NCBI RefSeq assembly: GCF_002419965.1
Contig: NZ_DIHC01000031.1
Coordinates: 62,001-126,000, forward strand
DNA from: Pseudomonas sp. UBA5706
GTDB lineage: Bacteria; Pseudomonadota; Gammaproteobacteria; Pseudomonadales; Pseudomonadaceae
Reading direction: 5' to 3'
DNA length: 64,000 nucleotides
In this document: positions 8,733 through 17,183 of the stretch, piece by piece
Layout: each line of letters opens with the position of its first letter
How positions within the stretch are numbered: position 1 is the first letter of the stretch
Made by a program: the position numbers and the translations under genes
The notes under the pieces: generated by a model
What the model was told of the DNA's origin: nothing
What the model saw: the letters and a program-made list of their open reading frames with translations, nothing else
The model's database searches: none

Positions 8733-9244
8733 AGCTCGACATCCTGACCTTCGGCCTGGTGGGCACCGCCGCGTTGCTGGCCGCTGCAGCCGTGAGCCTG
8801 GCAAGCGGCGCAGGCCAGTCCGTGTCCTGGTTACCGCCCAGCCAGGCTCGCGAAACAGTCAACGTGGCCGCACCTGCACCAATGGCAGACATGCCTGCGC
8901 AAGCGCTGGCGCTGACGTGGCAACAATCGATGTTCAGCCCTGATCGCCAGTCTGATCCGGTCAATGGCACTGCCGGGACTTCTTCGCTGGACGGCACGCG
9001 TCTGACCGGAGTGATCATCGACGGCCAGGCCCAGTGGGTGCTGCTGCAGTTACCAGACAAACGCACTATCAAGCTTGCGGTCGGCAGCGCACTGGACAGT
9101 GGCTGGACCCTGACCGGCGTCACCCCACAGCAAGCCAGCTTTAACGGTCAAGGCCAGACTCGCCAACTGCGCCTGACCCTGCTTCGCCTTCCTCCGCCAT
9201 CAAAAGCACATCCCATTACTCTTCCAAACGTACCCACACCATGA
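8729..9244 (+). CDS. gspN: Type II secretion protein GspN (GspC-like periplasmic domain)
   Basis: A 171-residue bitopic protein with one N-terminal membrane helix (FGLVGTAALLAAAAVSLASG) and a periplasmic domain with LTGVIIDGQAQWVLLQ and KLAVGSALDSGWTLTGV, the pattern of the homology region that lets GspC or XpsN bind the secretin. The operon has no separate gspC gene, so this protein probably fills the connector role. It overlaps gspM and gspD by four bases each. Called GspN from its place before gspD, as in xps-type operons. Confidence 0.75.
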   Translation: MKLDILTFGLVGTAALLAAAAVSLASGAGQSVSWLPPSQARETVNVAAPAPMADMPAQALALTWQQSMFSPDRQSDPVNGTAGTSSLDGTRLTGVIIDGQAQWVLLQLPDKRTIKLAVGSALDSGWTLTGVTPQQASFNGQGQTRQLRLTLLRLPPPSKAHPITLPNVPTP

Positions 9245-11580
9245 ACAATCGCTACCCTGAGTTTTCCCGTTTGCGCAGCCCGCTGCTGTGCCTGGCTACC
9301 GCCGTGGCACTGGCCGGTTGCGCCTCTACCCCGGAGCGTTTCGACAACGATCCGGCCCTGATGCAGGAAGCACTCAATGGCACAGGCTCGCAGCGCGCCC
9401 CTGTGAGCGACGCACCCGTCGTCGCAGCGAACCCAACGGCGGCGCCAGCCTCCGCATCGGCCCGCCGGCAGATCATCCGCGGCAGCCAGACCTTCGTCCA
9501 CGGCCCCGGCTCGGCCAAAGCCGTGCCCAATGCGCAAGGCTCCGCCGATGCAAAGGCCGATATCGTTTTCAACTTCACCAACCAGCCCATCGAAGCGGTC
9601 ATCAACAGCGTGATGGGTGACCTGCTGCATGAGAACTACAGCATCGCCCAAGGCGTGAAAGGCGATGTCAGCTTTTCTACGTCGCAGGCGGTCAACAAGC
9701 AGCAGGCGCTGTCGATTCTGGAGACCCTGCTGTCGTGGACCGACAATGCCATGATCCGCCAGGGTGATCGCTACGTGATCCTGCCGGCCAATCAGGCGGT
9801 GGCCGGCAAGTTGGTGCCCGAGATGCCGGTATCCAGGCCCGCCAGCGGTCTGTCGGCACGCTTGTACCCGCTGCGCTATATCTCGGCCACCGAGATGCAG
9901 AAACTGCTCAAGCCCTTTGCCCGTGACAACGCATTTCTGCTGGTCGACCCGGCGCGCAACGTGCTCAGCCTCGCAGGCACGCCGGACGAGTTGGCCAATT
10001 ATCAGGACACCATCGACACCTTTGATGTGGACTGGCTCAAAGGCATGTCGATTGGCGTGTACGGCTTGCAGCGTGCCACCGTTGGCGAGCTGATGCCGGA
10101 GCTGCAAAAAATGTTCGGCCCCAACAGCGGCATGCCTCTGGCGGGCATGGTGCGTTTTCTGCCGATCGAACGGACCAATTCGGTGGTGGCCATTTCCGCG
10201 CAGCCCGCTTACCTGAGTGAAGTCGGCGACTGGATTCACACCATCGACGAAGGCGGCGGCAACGAGCCGCAAATGTACGTCTATGACGTACGCAACATGA
10301 AGGCGTCCGATCTGGCCAAGTACTTGCGGCAGATCTACGGCAACGGGCAGATCAAGGACGACACGGCCGCCAAAGTGGCGCCGGGCCTGCGCACCCGCTC
10401 CTTGTCTTCACTTAACGGCAGCGCCAGCAGCAGCGGTAGCGGCCTGAGCGGCTCGGGCGTGAGTAGCATGAGCGCAACCGGCATGGGTGGCACGGGCCAG
10501 GGCTTGGGCTCGACCACGGGCAGCGGCACCAGTCAGGCCGGCCTGCAACAGAGCAGCGACGACTCGGACAACGAAGACGGCGATGAAAACGCCGACAGCA
10601 GTACAGAAGATCAGGGCACCGGCAGCGCAGGCACTGCCGCCGCCAGCCAGCGTCTGGACGACAGCACACGTATCACCGCGCAGAAGAGCAGCAATCAGTT
10701 GCTGGTTCGCACGCGTCCAGCGCAGTGGGCGGAAATCGAAGCAGCCATCAAACGCCTGGACAACGCGCCGCTGCAGGTGCAGATCGAGACCCGCATTCTG
10801 GAAGTCAACCTCAGCGGCGAACTGGACCTGGGCGTGCAGTGGTACCTGGGGCGTCTGGCGGGTAATTCCACCAGCACCACCGTTGCCAATACCGCAGGCA
10901 GTCAAGGCGCGCTGGGCGGTGGCGGCGCCGGGTTAGGTGCAACGGATTCGCTGTTCTATTCATTCGTCAGCAACAACCTGCAGTTTGCCCTGCACGCCCT
11001 GGAAACCAGCGGGCGCACGCAGGTGCTGTCGGCGCCTTCGCTGGTGGTGATGAACAATCAGCAGGCGCAGATTCAGGTAGGCGATAACATTCCGATCAGC
11101 CAGACCACCGTTAACACCAGCACTTCGGACACCACACTGAGCAGCGTCGAATACGTGCAGACCGGGGTAATTCTGGATGTCGTGCCACGCATCAATCCGG
11201 GCGGCCTGGTGTACATGGATATCCAGCAGCAGGTCAGCGATGCCGACAGCACCGCGACCACCGACACCAACGGTAACCCGCGCATCTCTACCCGGTCGGT
11301 GTCGACCCAGGTCGCGGTACAAAGCGGGCAGACCGTATTGCTGGGCGGGCTGATCAAGCAGGACAACAGCGACACGGTGTCGGCAGTGCCTTACCTGGGA
11401 CGCGTGCCCGGCCTGCGCTGGCTGTTCGGCAACACCAGCAAGACCAAGAAGCGCACGGAGTTGATCGTGCTGATCACGCCGCGGGTTGTCACCAGCAGCA
11501 GTCAGGCGCGACAGGTGACCGATGATTACCGGCAGCAGTTGCAATTGATCAGACCTGCGCAGAGCGTACAGCCCATGTAA
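9241..11580 (+). CDS. gspD: Type II secretion outer membrane secretin GspD (lipoprotein)
   Basis: Outer-membrane channel for folded exoproteins, 779 residues. The signal peptide ends in a lipobox (LAGCAS), so the secretin is likely lipidated and may not need a pilotin. N0-N3 domains follow (NFTNQPIEAVINSVMGD, YPLRYISATEMQKLLKPF, VYDVRNMKASDLAKYLRQIYG). A long Ser/Gly/Asp-rich low-complexity insert lies inside the last N domain (about residues 390-475). The secretin core contains QVQIETRILEVNLSGELDLGVQW and GQTVLLGGLIKQDNS. Last gene of the operon. Confidence 0.95.
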   Translation: MNNRYPEFSRLRSPLLCLATAVALAGCASTPERFDNDPALMQEALNGTGSQRAPVSDAPVVAANPTAAPASASARRQIIRGSQTFVHGPGSAKAVPNAQGSADAKADIVFNFTNQPIEAVINSVMGDLLHENYSIAQGVKGDVSFSTSQAVNKQQALSILETLLSWTDNAMIRQGDRYVILPANQAVAGKLVPEMPVSRPASGLSARLYPLRYISATEMQKLLKPFARDNAFLLVDPARNVLSLAGTPDELANYQDTIDTFDVDWLKGMSIGVYGLQRATVGELMPELQKMFGPNSGMPLAGMVRFLPIERTNSVVAISAQPAYLSEVGDWIHTIDEGGGNEPQMYVYDVRNMKASDLAKYLRQIYGNGQIKDDTAAKVAPGLRTRSLSSLNGSASSSGSGLSGSGVSSMSATGMGGTGQGLGSTTGSGTSQAGLQQSSDDSDNEDGDENADSSTEDQGTGSAGTAAASQRLDDSTRITAQKSSNQLLVRTRPAQWAEIEAAIKRLDNAPLQVQIETRILEVNLSGELDLGVQWYLGRLAGNSTSTTVANTAGSQGALGGGGAGLGATDSLFYSFVSNNLQFALHALETSGRTQVLSAPSLVVMNNQQAQIQVGDNIPISQTTVNTSTSDTTLSSVEYVQTGVILDVVPRINPGGLVYMDIQQQVSDADSTATTDTNGNPRISTRSVSTQVAVQSGQTVLLGGLIKQDNSDTVSAVPYLGRVPGLRWLFGNTSKTKKRTELIVLITPRVVTSSSQARQVTDDYRQQLQLIRPAQSVQPM

Positions 11581-11649
11581 GCCTGGCAAGGCCTTGCCAC
11601 ACCTGAGCCCGGCTTGTGCCAGGCTCAGACCTCAAAGGGCCGGGCCGTA

Positions 11650-13074
11650 TCAATCCACCAACGCGTCTTCCTTCAGACGTTGGGCGTTGGCGACGGGCTT
11701 GGCATCAGGCGTTTTCAAGTCTTTGGCAAAGGTGCCGTCCACTTCGCCCTTGAAAAAATTCTTGCCGTAAATCAGCAGGCACAGCACGACGCCAATCCCG
11801 AACGCCCAGCTCGCACCCTTGATCGCCAGTACCGCACCGATCACGCCGGCGATGCCCAGATCACGTTGACTGCGTGCTTCGAGAATCCCCAGGCGCACGC
11901 TCACGTAGCCCTGAATCAGCAAGGTCAGCGACAGCGCCACGCCGAGGATCGGTTGCACCAGCGTCACCACCGGCAACAGCAGCAAACCGGTGTTGGTGCC
12001 CCATCGGAACGAGCCGACCCCGCCGATGATCGACTGCATCGCCTTCGGCCCGCCCTTGAAGCGCTCGATCACCACCACAAGCATCGCCGCCCATTTGGGG
12101 CCGCACATGGCGACATCCGGGCCGAAGATGCTCATGAAAGCGTTCCGCGCACCGAAGATCAGATGGGCACGGTCCGGGTTGTAATCGACCACTTCGTCGG
12201 TACGAACGGTTTGTGCTTCATCGAGCAAGGCCTTGGCACTGAGCACGTCACCAAAGACGATGATGTACACCGCCAGCATGGTCGGCAGCGCCGAAATGAA
12301 CATCGACAGCGGCGGCATGCCCAGGCCGAATACCGTGTAGTGGCTCCACAGTCCGGCGAAATCCGGCTTGCTGATGCCCCACTGAATGGTCGGCCATGGC
12401 GCCTCGCCAAACAGCGGCGCAATGACCACTGCCAAGAGAATGATCGGCAGGATGCCCAACTTGGCAAAATTCCACCAAAAGCGGTTGCGCTGTTTCAGTT
12501 CATTGAAGTGCTGCGAGAAGATCAGATAAAACGCGATCCCCACCGCGATGGAGATGGTCCACGGCAACACGTTGAATTTGCCGCCAACCTGGAACACCGC
12601 GATCACTGCACTCAGTCCCGCGCCGACGATAATCCCGGACTTGATCGCCGCTGGCACGTATTCCACGACCTTCTTCGCCATGCCGGTCGCCCCCAACGCA
12701 ATCGAGAACACCCCGAGCATCAACTGGAAGGCGATCAAGGCATGGACACGCTCCGGGCCCACGGGAAATTGCGCACAGTAAGCCATCAACAATGGCACCG
12801 CCGGGGTAATCCAGCCCGGCACGGTCGGGTCGCCAAGCAGATGGTGAGTCAGATACAGCAGGCCGTTGAGCATTACCACCGCCAACGCCACCTCGAACGG
12901 CATGCCGAGCAACTCGGTCATCAGCGGGATGGCGGCCAGGTCCACGGCGCACATCAGCAGCCCTTGCAGGTAGTCAGGTATCTCGAGTTTGTAATGAATG
13001 AACGGCATCCGGACCTTGAACGGGCCGAGCGGGATGTACGGGGTTTCGCTCCGCAGTTGAGGAGTGTGGGACAT
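11650..13074 (-). CDS. Multi-spanning permease, probably xanthine/uracil permease family
   Basis: A 474-residue inner-membrane protein with about 12 hydrophobic segments (for example AIKSGIIVGAGLSAVIAVFQ, LSMFISALPTMLAVYIIVFG, GIGVVLCLLIYG). The spacing and the short motifs GPDVAMCGPKWAAMLVVV and GGVGSFRWGTNTG suggest the NCS2/SulP transporter superfamily, but I cannot name the substrate. It lies 75 bases downstream of an alcohol dehydrogenase gene on the same strand, so it may import the alcohol or an unrelated metabolite under the same sigma-54 promoter. Confidence 0.6.
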   Translation of the reverse strand: MSHTPQLRSETPYIPLGPFKVRMPFIHYKLEIPDYLQGLLMCAVDLAAIPLMTELLGMPFEVALAVVMLNGLLYLTHHLLGDPTVPGWITPAVPLLMAYCAQFPVGPERVHALIAFQLMLGVFSIALGATGMAKKVVEYVPAAIKSGIIVGAGLSAVIAVFQVGGKFNVLPWTISIAVGIAFYLIFSQHFNELKQRNRFWWNFAKLGILPIILLAVVIAPLFGEAPWPTIQWGISKPDFAGLWSHYTVFGLGMPPLSMFISALPTMLAVYIIVFGDVLSAKALLDEAQTVRTDEVVDYNPDRAHLIFGARNAFMSIFGPDVAMCGPKWAAMLVVVIERFKGGPKAMQSIIGGVGSFRWGTNTGLLLLPVVTLVQPILGVALSLTLLIQGYVSVRLGILEARSQRDLGIAGVIGAVLAIKGASWAFGIGVVLCLLIYGKNFFKGEVDGTFAKDLKTPDAKPVANAQRLKEDALVD

Positions 13075-13108
13075 GGTGTGTACCTGTTTTATTGGTCTTG
13101 TATCGGCA

Positions 13109-13135
13109 AACGCCCGTACCTGTTGGCCGGGCGTT
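13109..13135 (-). other. Hairpin between dehydrogenase and permease genes
   Basis: AACGCCCG at 13109-13116 and CGGGCGTT at 13128-13135 form an eight-pair stem with an eleven-base loop. There is no T-run after it on the minus strand, so it is more likely an mRNA-stabilising or attenuating stem between the two cotranscribed genes than a strong terminator. Confidence 0.45.
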
Positions 13136-13149
13136 CTGGCATTTCAGGA

Positions 13150-14313
13150 TCAGTAGGCTGCGCGGTAGATTTTCTCGATGTCGGCGGCAGTCAGTTTGCG
13201 CGGGTTGTTGCGCATCAGGCGCTCGATCTTGCTGGCCTCCTCAGCCATCGCCGGGATCGCCTCCTCCGGCACGTTGAAGCTGCGCATGCCGGACGGAATG
13301 TCCACCGCAGCGCACAGGTCGGCCATGGCCTGGACGGCTTGATCGGCAGCGTCCTTGTCGCTCAGATCGGCCACACGCAGGCCCATGGCTTCGGCGATAT
13401 CTCGGAAGCGCTCGACGCAGGCCATCTTGTTCCACTCCATGACATACGGCAGCAGCAGCGCATTGCTGACGCCATGAGCGATGTTGAACCGCCCACCCAA
13501 CGGATACGCCAGCGCATGCACTGCGCCCACCCCGGCGTTGCCGAAGGCCATGCCGGCCATGAGGCTGGCGGTGGCCATGTCTTCGCGGGCCTGCAGGTTG
13601 GACGGGTTGGCATAAGCTTTGGGCAGCGCCTTGGTGATCAGCTTGATGGCACCCAGCGCGATGGCGTCAGTGATCGGCGAGGCATTGACCGAAAGGTACG
13701 ACTCCACCGCATGCACAAGCGCATCGACGCCGCTGGCCGCTGTCACGCTGCGCGGGCAGGTCAGGGTCATGGTCGGGCTGACCAGCGCTACGTCCGGCAG
13801 CAGGTAATCGCTGACGATGCCTTTTTTCAGCTGCGCTTCTTTATCGGAAAAGATAGCAACGTTGGTCACCTCCGAACCGGTACCGGCGGTGGTCGGAATA
13901 GCAATCAACGCAGGGCCTTTGCGCTTGACCAGATCCACGCCGAACAACTCGGCCAGCGGACCTTCATGTCCGGCAAACGCCGCTACGCCCTTGGCGATGT
14001 CGATGGCGCTGCCGCCACCCAGTCCGATCAAGCCGTCATGCCCACCTTCGCGATAAGCGCGTGTGCAGTCTTCGACGATGGAAATTTCCGGCTCGGGTTT
14101 GACCTGATCGAAGAGGCCGTAGCGACGTCCACCCAATTGCGCCAGCGCCAGATCGACGGTGCCGGACTTAACCAGAATGGCGTCGGTGACGATCAGGGGG
14201 TTGTTGACGTTGAGGCGGGTCAGCTCGGCGGCAAGCTGCTCGATGGCGGCTGGGCCGGTGATCAGTTTGTTAGCGATTTTGAAGGCACTGATTTTGGAGG
14301 TAGTAAGGCTCAT
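13150..14313 (-). CDS. Iron-containing alcohol dehydrogenase
   Basis: NAD-dependent group III alcohol dehydrogenase, 387 residues, full length. The nucleotide-binding segment is GLIGLGGGSAIDIAKG, followed by PTTAGTGSEVT. Metal ligands are visible in SGVDALVHAVES (Asp and His) and in VGAVHALAYPLGG and NIAHGVSNA (His residues). The substrate is unknown; homologues oxidise ethanol, butanol, methanol or 1,3-propanediol. It is preceded by a sigma-54-type promoter and lies next to a sigma-54 activator gene, so expression is probably inducible. Confidence 0.88.
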   Translation of the reverse strand: MSLTTSKISAFKIANKLITGPAAIEQLAAELTRLNVNNPLIVTDAILVKSGTVDLALAQLGGRRYGLFDQVKPEPEISIVEDCTRAYREGGHDGLIGLGGGSAIDIAKGVAAFAGHEGPLAELFGVDLVKRKGPALIAIPTTAGTGSEVTNVAIFSDKEAQLKKGIVSDYLLPDVALVSPTMTLTCPRSVTAASGVDALVHAVESYLSVNASPITDAIALGAIKLITKALPKAYANPSNLQAREDMATASLMAGMAFGNAGVGAVHALAYPLGGRFNIAHGVSNALLLPYVMEWNKMACVERFRDIAEAMGLRVADLSDKDAADQAVQAMADLCAAVDIPSGMRSFNVPEEAIPAMAEEASKIERLMRNNPRKLTAADIEKIYRAAY

Positions 14314-14363
14314 CGGGCTCGTCCTGTGTACGTTGTTTTATTGGAAGACGTGCCGGATGAGAG

Positions 14364-14379
14364 AGCGAAAGCTGTGCCA
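14364..14379 (-). promoter_or_regulatory. Candidate sigma-54 (-24/-12) promoter
   Basis: On the minus strand the sequence TGGCACAGCTTTCGCT matches TGGCAC-N5-TTGCW with one mismatch, and the GG and GC elements are separated by the required ten bases. It lies about 50 bases before the dehydrogenase ATG. A second near-match just upstream (TGGCACGGCGCTTTGC) has spacing one base too long. Confidence 0.6.
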
Positions 14380-14454
14380 GTTTGCGCAAAGCGCCGTGCC
14401 ACGGGCGTTTGCGTGAATTCCTGCGCGTTTGAAGGGGGCTGATTGGGCAGTTTT

Positions 14455-14470
14455 GATCAGTTTTCTGATC
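14455..14470. promoter_or_regulatory. Palindrome, candidate activator binding site
   Basis: GATCAG-TTTT-CTGATC is a perfect inverted repeat, about 75-90 bases upstream of the candidate -24/-12 promoter and just before the sigma-54 activator gene. This is the expected position for an enhancer-type binding site. Confidence 0.45.
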
Positions 14471-14495
14471 GGTTTCGAGAGGCTTGATTGAAATC

Positions 14496-15869
14496 CTAAT
14501 CAGAGCGTTCCCAGCGCTTCATCTTCTGCACTACGGTCGCTTGGCTTACGCCCAGGGCCTTGGCCGCCAGCCGCGTGGTCTTGTGTACCTGGAGAGCGGC
14601 ACGAATGGCCGAACGCTCGGCATTCTCCAGCACCTTGCGCAGCGGCAGGCGGCTGTCGTCAGTGTTCTGAGGATTGAGGTTGAGGATTTCCTCGGGCAGA
14701 TCCAGCGCCTCGATGGTGCCATGCTGATCGGTCACCACTAAGCGCTCGACGATATTGATCAACTCGCGAATATTGCCGGGCCAGGCGTATTCGCACAGCA
14801 GATCGAGGGCTTCGAGGCTCCACTGCACATTGCGCTCGTATCGGCTGTTGAAGCTGGCGAGGTAGTAATGCAGCAGCGGCGGGATTTCCTCACTGCGCTC
14901 GCGCAGGGCCGGGATGCTGATCGGTACCACGTTGAGCCGATAGAACAAGTCGGCACGAAAGCGCCCTTCGGCCACCCGTTGTTTGAGGTCGTGGTGAGTG
15001 GCGCTGATGATGCGCACATCGACCTCTTTCAACTCCAGGCCACCCACCGGGATGAAGCGGTTTTCTTCGATGACCTTGAGCAGCTTGACCTGCACCGGCA
15101 GGGGAAGGTCGCCGATCTCATCGAGAAACAGGGTGCCGTGATGCGCCAGCTCCAGCAGGCCGCGCTTGCCCTTCGGACCAGCCCCGGTAAACGCGCCGGG
15201 GGCATAGCCGAATAGCTCGGCTTCGATCAGGTTCTCGGGCAAGGCGCCGCAGTTCAGCGCCAGAAAGGGCTCGCTGGCACGTGGGCTGGCATTGTGGATG
15301 AACTGCGCGACAAGGGTTTTGCCGACACCGGTTTCGCCTTGCAGCAAGACTTTCACCGAGCTGCCAGCCACTTGACGGGCCAACGCGAACACTCGACCGG
15401 ACGCTTCCTGATCGGCCATCAGCGGCGAGTGCAGGAGGTTGTCTCGCTGACCGGCATGGAGCTTGGCCGTGCTGTGGCGCAGTTGCTTTAGCTGCTGCAA
15501 TTCATCGCGCTCATGCTTCATGCGCAGCAGTTCGGTCATGTCACGCACGGTGCTGACGACGTAGGAAATGCGGTGCTCGGCATCGAGAATGGGCGTCGCA
15601 CTGACCAACAGCTTCTTGCCCTGACTCAAGCTCTGCATCACCGACACGGGACGGCCTTCCTGCAACACGCGCAAAGAAGCCGATTGTGAGATAACGCCTG
15701 CCTTCACCAGCTCCTGCATGGGCCTGCCGATGAGGTCGGCACCGCTGAGCCCGGTCAGGCGTTCATAGGCATGATTGACCTTGAGCGTCTTGCCGTCGCC
15801 ATCGGTAATGTAGACACCGTCGTGTAAAGCGTTGAGCAGTTCTTCGAAACTGGCGTCGTTGACATTCAC
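14496..15869 (-). CDS. Sigma-54-dependent transcriptional activator with PAS sensor domain
   Basis: Cytoplasmic activator of 457 residues. An N-terminal PAS domain (about 5-115; DGVYITDGDGKTLKVNHAYE) is followed by an AAA+ domain with Walker A GETGVGKTLVA, the sigma-54 contact loop GAFTGA, Walker B GTLFLDEIGDL and the sensor segment FRADLFYRLNV. The C-terminus (TTRLAAKALGVSQATVVQKM) is a Fis/TyrR-type helix-turn-helix. It probably activates the adjacent dehydrogenase-permease genes through the palindrome and -24/-12 promoter next to its own stop codon. The PAS ligand is unknown. Confidence 0.92.
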   Translation of the reverse strand: MNVNDASFEELLNALHDGVYITDGDGKTLKVNHAYERLTGLSGADLIGRPMQELVKAGVISQSASLRVLQEGRPVSVMQSLSQGKKLLVSATPILDAEHRISYVVSTVRDMTELLRMKHERDELQQLKQLRHSTAKLHAGQRDNLLHSPLMADQEASGRVFALARQVAGSSVKVLLQGETGVGKTLVAQFIHNASPRASEPFLALNCGALPENLIEAELFGYAPGAFTGAGPKGKRGLLELAHHGTLFLDEIGDLPLPVQVKLLKVIEENRFIPVGGLELKEVDVRIISATHHDLKQRVAEGRFRADLFYRLNVVPISIPALRERSEEIPPLLHYYLASFNSRYERNVQWSLEALDLLCEYAWPGNIRELINIVERLVVTDQHGTIEALDLPEEILNLNPQNTDDSRLPLRKVLENAERSAIRAALQVHKTTRLAAKALGVSQATVVQKMKRWERSD

Positions 15870-15975
15870 CGAGGGGCTCCGTGCGTGATGGCTCGCGAAG
15901 CAGGGAGTTTAAACGGTGATGGCGCAATTGATACAAACCCCGAATCGGGAGATACGATCACCTATGGGAGCAAAT

Positions 15976-16327
15976 GATCGTTCCCACGCTCCGCGTGCTA
16001 ACGCCTGACCAACGCTCCGCGTCCTGGTGACGCGGAGCGTCACGCGATGCGTGCCTACGCAGAGCGTGGGCACGAGCAGAAGAGACGACCCTGGTGCTGA
16101 TCGTTCCCACGCTCCGCGTGGTAACGCACGACCGACGCTCCGCGTCCTGGTGACGCGGAGCGTCACGCGATGTATGCCTACGCAGAGCGTGGGCACGATC
16201 AGAAGAGACGACCCTGGTGCTGATCGTTCCCACGCTCCGCGTGCTAACGCACGACCGGATGCTCTGTGTCCATGTGACGCTGAGTGTCACGCGATGTATG
16301 CCTACGCAGAGCGTCGGCACGATTAGA
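15976..16327. repeat. Three tandem copies of a 123-bp GC-rich repeat
   Basis: Units start at 15976, 16099 and 16222 with GATCGTTCCCACGCTCCGCG. Each contains internal inverted repeats (GACGCGGAGCGTCAC and CCACGCTCCGCGTG against CGCAGAGCGTGGGCACGA). The first two units are nearly identical and the third is more diverged. This is a REP/BIME-like family that I recognise as typical of P. syringae genomes. It separates the sigma-54 activator gene from the polyamine-type transporter operon. Open frames of about 95-120 codons across it on both strands are products of the repeat and not genes. Confidence 0.85.
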
Positions 16328-16347
16328 AAGCGGGGGCACGATTATAT

Positions 16348-17172
16348 TCACTCCACCGCCGTGCGCAGTTTCTCGCTACGCCCGCGCAACCATTCCAGCA
16401 CCAGCAACAGCACCACTGAAAAACCAATCAGCAGGGTCGCAGCCGCGGCGATGGTTGGGCTGAGGTTCTCGCGGATGCCGCTGAACATCTGCCGTGGCAG
16501 CGTCGCCTGCTCTGGCCCGGCAAGGAACAGCGTTACTACAACCTCGTCGAATGAAGTCGCAAACGCGAACAGCGCCCCGGAAATCACCCCCGGCGCAATC
16601 AGCGGCAAGGTCACACGACGAAACGCGGTCACCGGCGAGGCACCCAGGCTGGCGGCTGCTCGCACCAGGTTGTAGTTAAACCCCTGCAACGTAGCCGACA
16701 CCGTGATGATCACGAACGGCACGCCCAACACCGCGTGCACCAGAATCAACGAGGTGTAGCTGTTGCCCAGGCCCAGCGGCGCGAAGAACAGATAACTCGC
16801 GACCCCCACGATGACCACCGGTACCACCATAGGCGAGATCACCAGCGCCATCACCAGCGACTTGCCGGGAAAGTTGCTGCGCGTCAGGCCAATCGCAGCC
16901 AATGTGCCGAAGCCCATTGCCAGCACGGTAGCGGCCGGAGCGACGATCAGGCTGTTCTTCAGCGCACGCATCCACTCGGCCGAACCGAAGAAATCCTGAT
17001 ACCAGTGCAGCGAGAAGCCCTGCAGCGGGTAGACCAGAAAGCTCCCGGCGTTGAACGACAGCGGCACGATCACCAGAACCGGCAGCACCAGGAACAACAG
17101 GATCAGCCCGCACAGGATGCGCAGCGTGTAATGCCAGACCCGTTCGGCAGGCGAGGAATAAGGGCTCAACAT
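16348..17172 (-). CDS. Polyamine-type ABC transporter permease (PotC/PotI-like)
   Basis: Inner-membrane permease of 274 residues with six hydrophobic segments. The BPD permease loop is ATASLGASPVTAFRRVTLPLIAPG-like: RAAASLGASPVTAFRRVTLP is seen, the EAA contact site for the ATPase. Last gene of the operon ATPase, binding protein, permease, permease. The upstream permease gene ends 11 bases before. Similarity in layout points to spermidine/putrescine or a related small cation; the exact substrate is inferred. Confidence 0.85.
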   Translation of the reverse strand: MLSPYSSPAERVWHYTLRILCGLILLFLVLPVLVIVPLSFNAGSFLVYPLQGFSLHWYQDFFGSAEWMRALKNSLIVAPAATVLAMGFGTLAAIGLTRSNFPGKSLVMALVISPMVVPVVIVGVASYLFFAPLGLGNSYTSLILVHAVLGVPFVIITVSATLQGFNYNLVRAAASLGASPVTAFRRVTLPLIAPGVISGALFAFATSFDEVVVTLFLAGPEQATLPRQMFSGIRENLSPTIAAAATLLIGFSVVLLLVLEWLRGRSEKLRTAVE

Positions 17173-17183
17173 GGTCTTTCTCC

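Noticed and set aside
14340..14410. Second -24/-12-like sequence (TGGCACGGCGCTTTGC)
   Set aside because: The GG-GC spacing is one base too long, which usually abolishes sigma-54 recognition.
11614..14442. 942-codon open frame on the plus strand
   Set aside because: It runs antisense through the permease and dehydrogenase genes and is His/Gln/Arg-rich, as expected from the complement of a GC-rich coding frame. It has no domain.
15909..16326. Three frames of 95-120 codons on both strands with repeating SVGT/RTRSVG patterns
   Set aside because: They translate the 123-bp tandem repeat; the periodic sequence comes from the DNA repeat and has no ribosome site.
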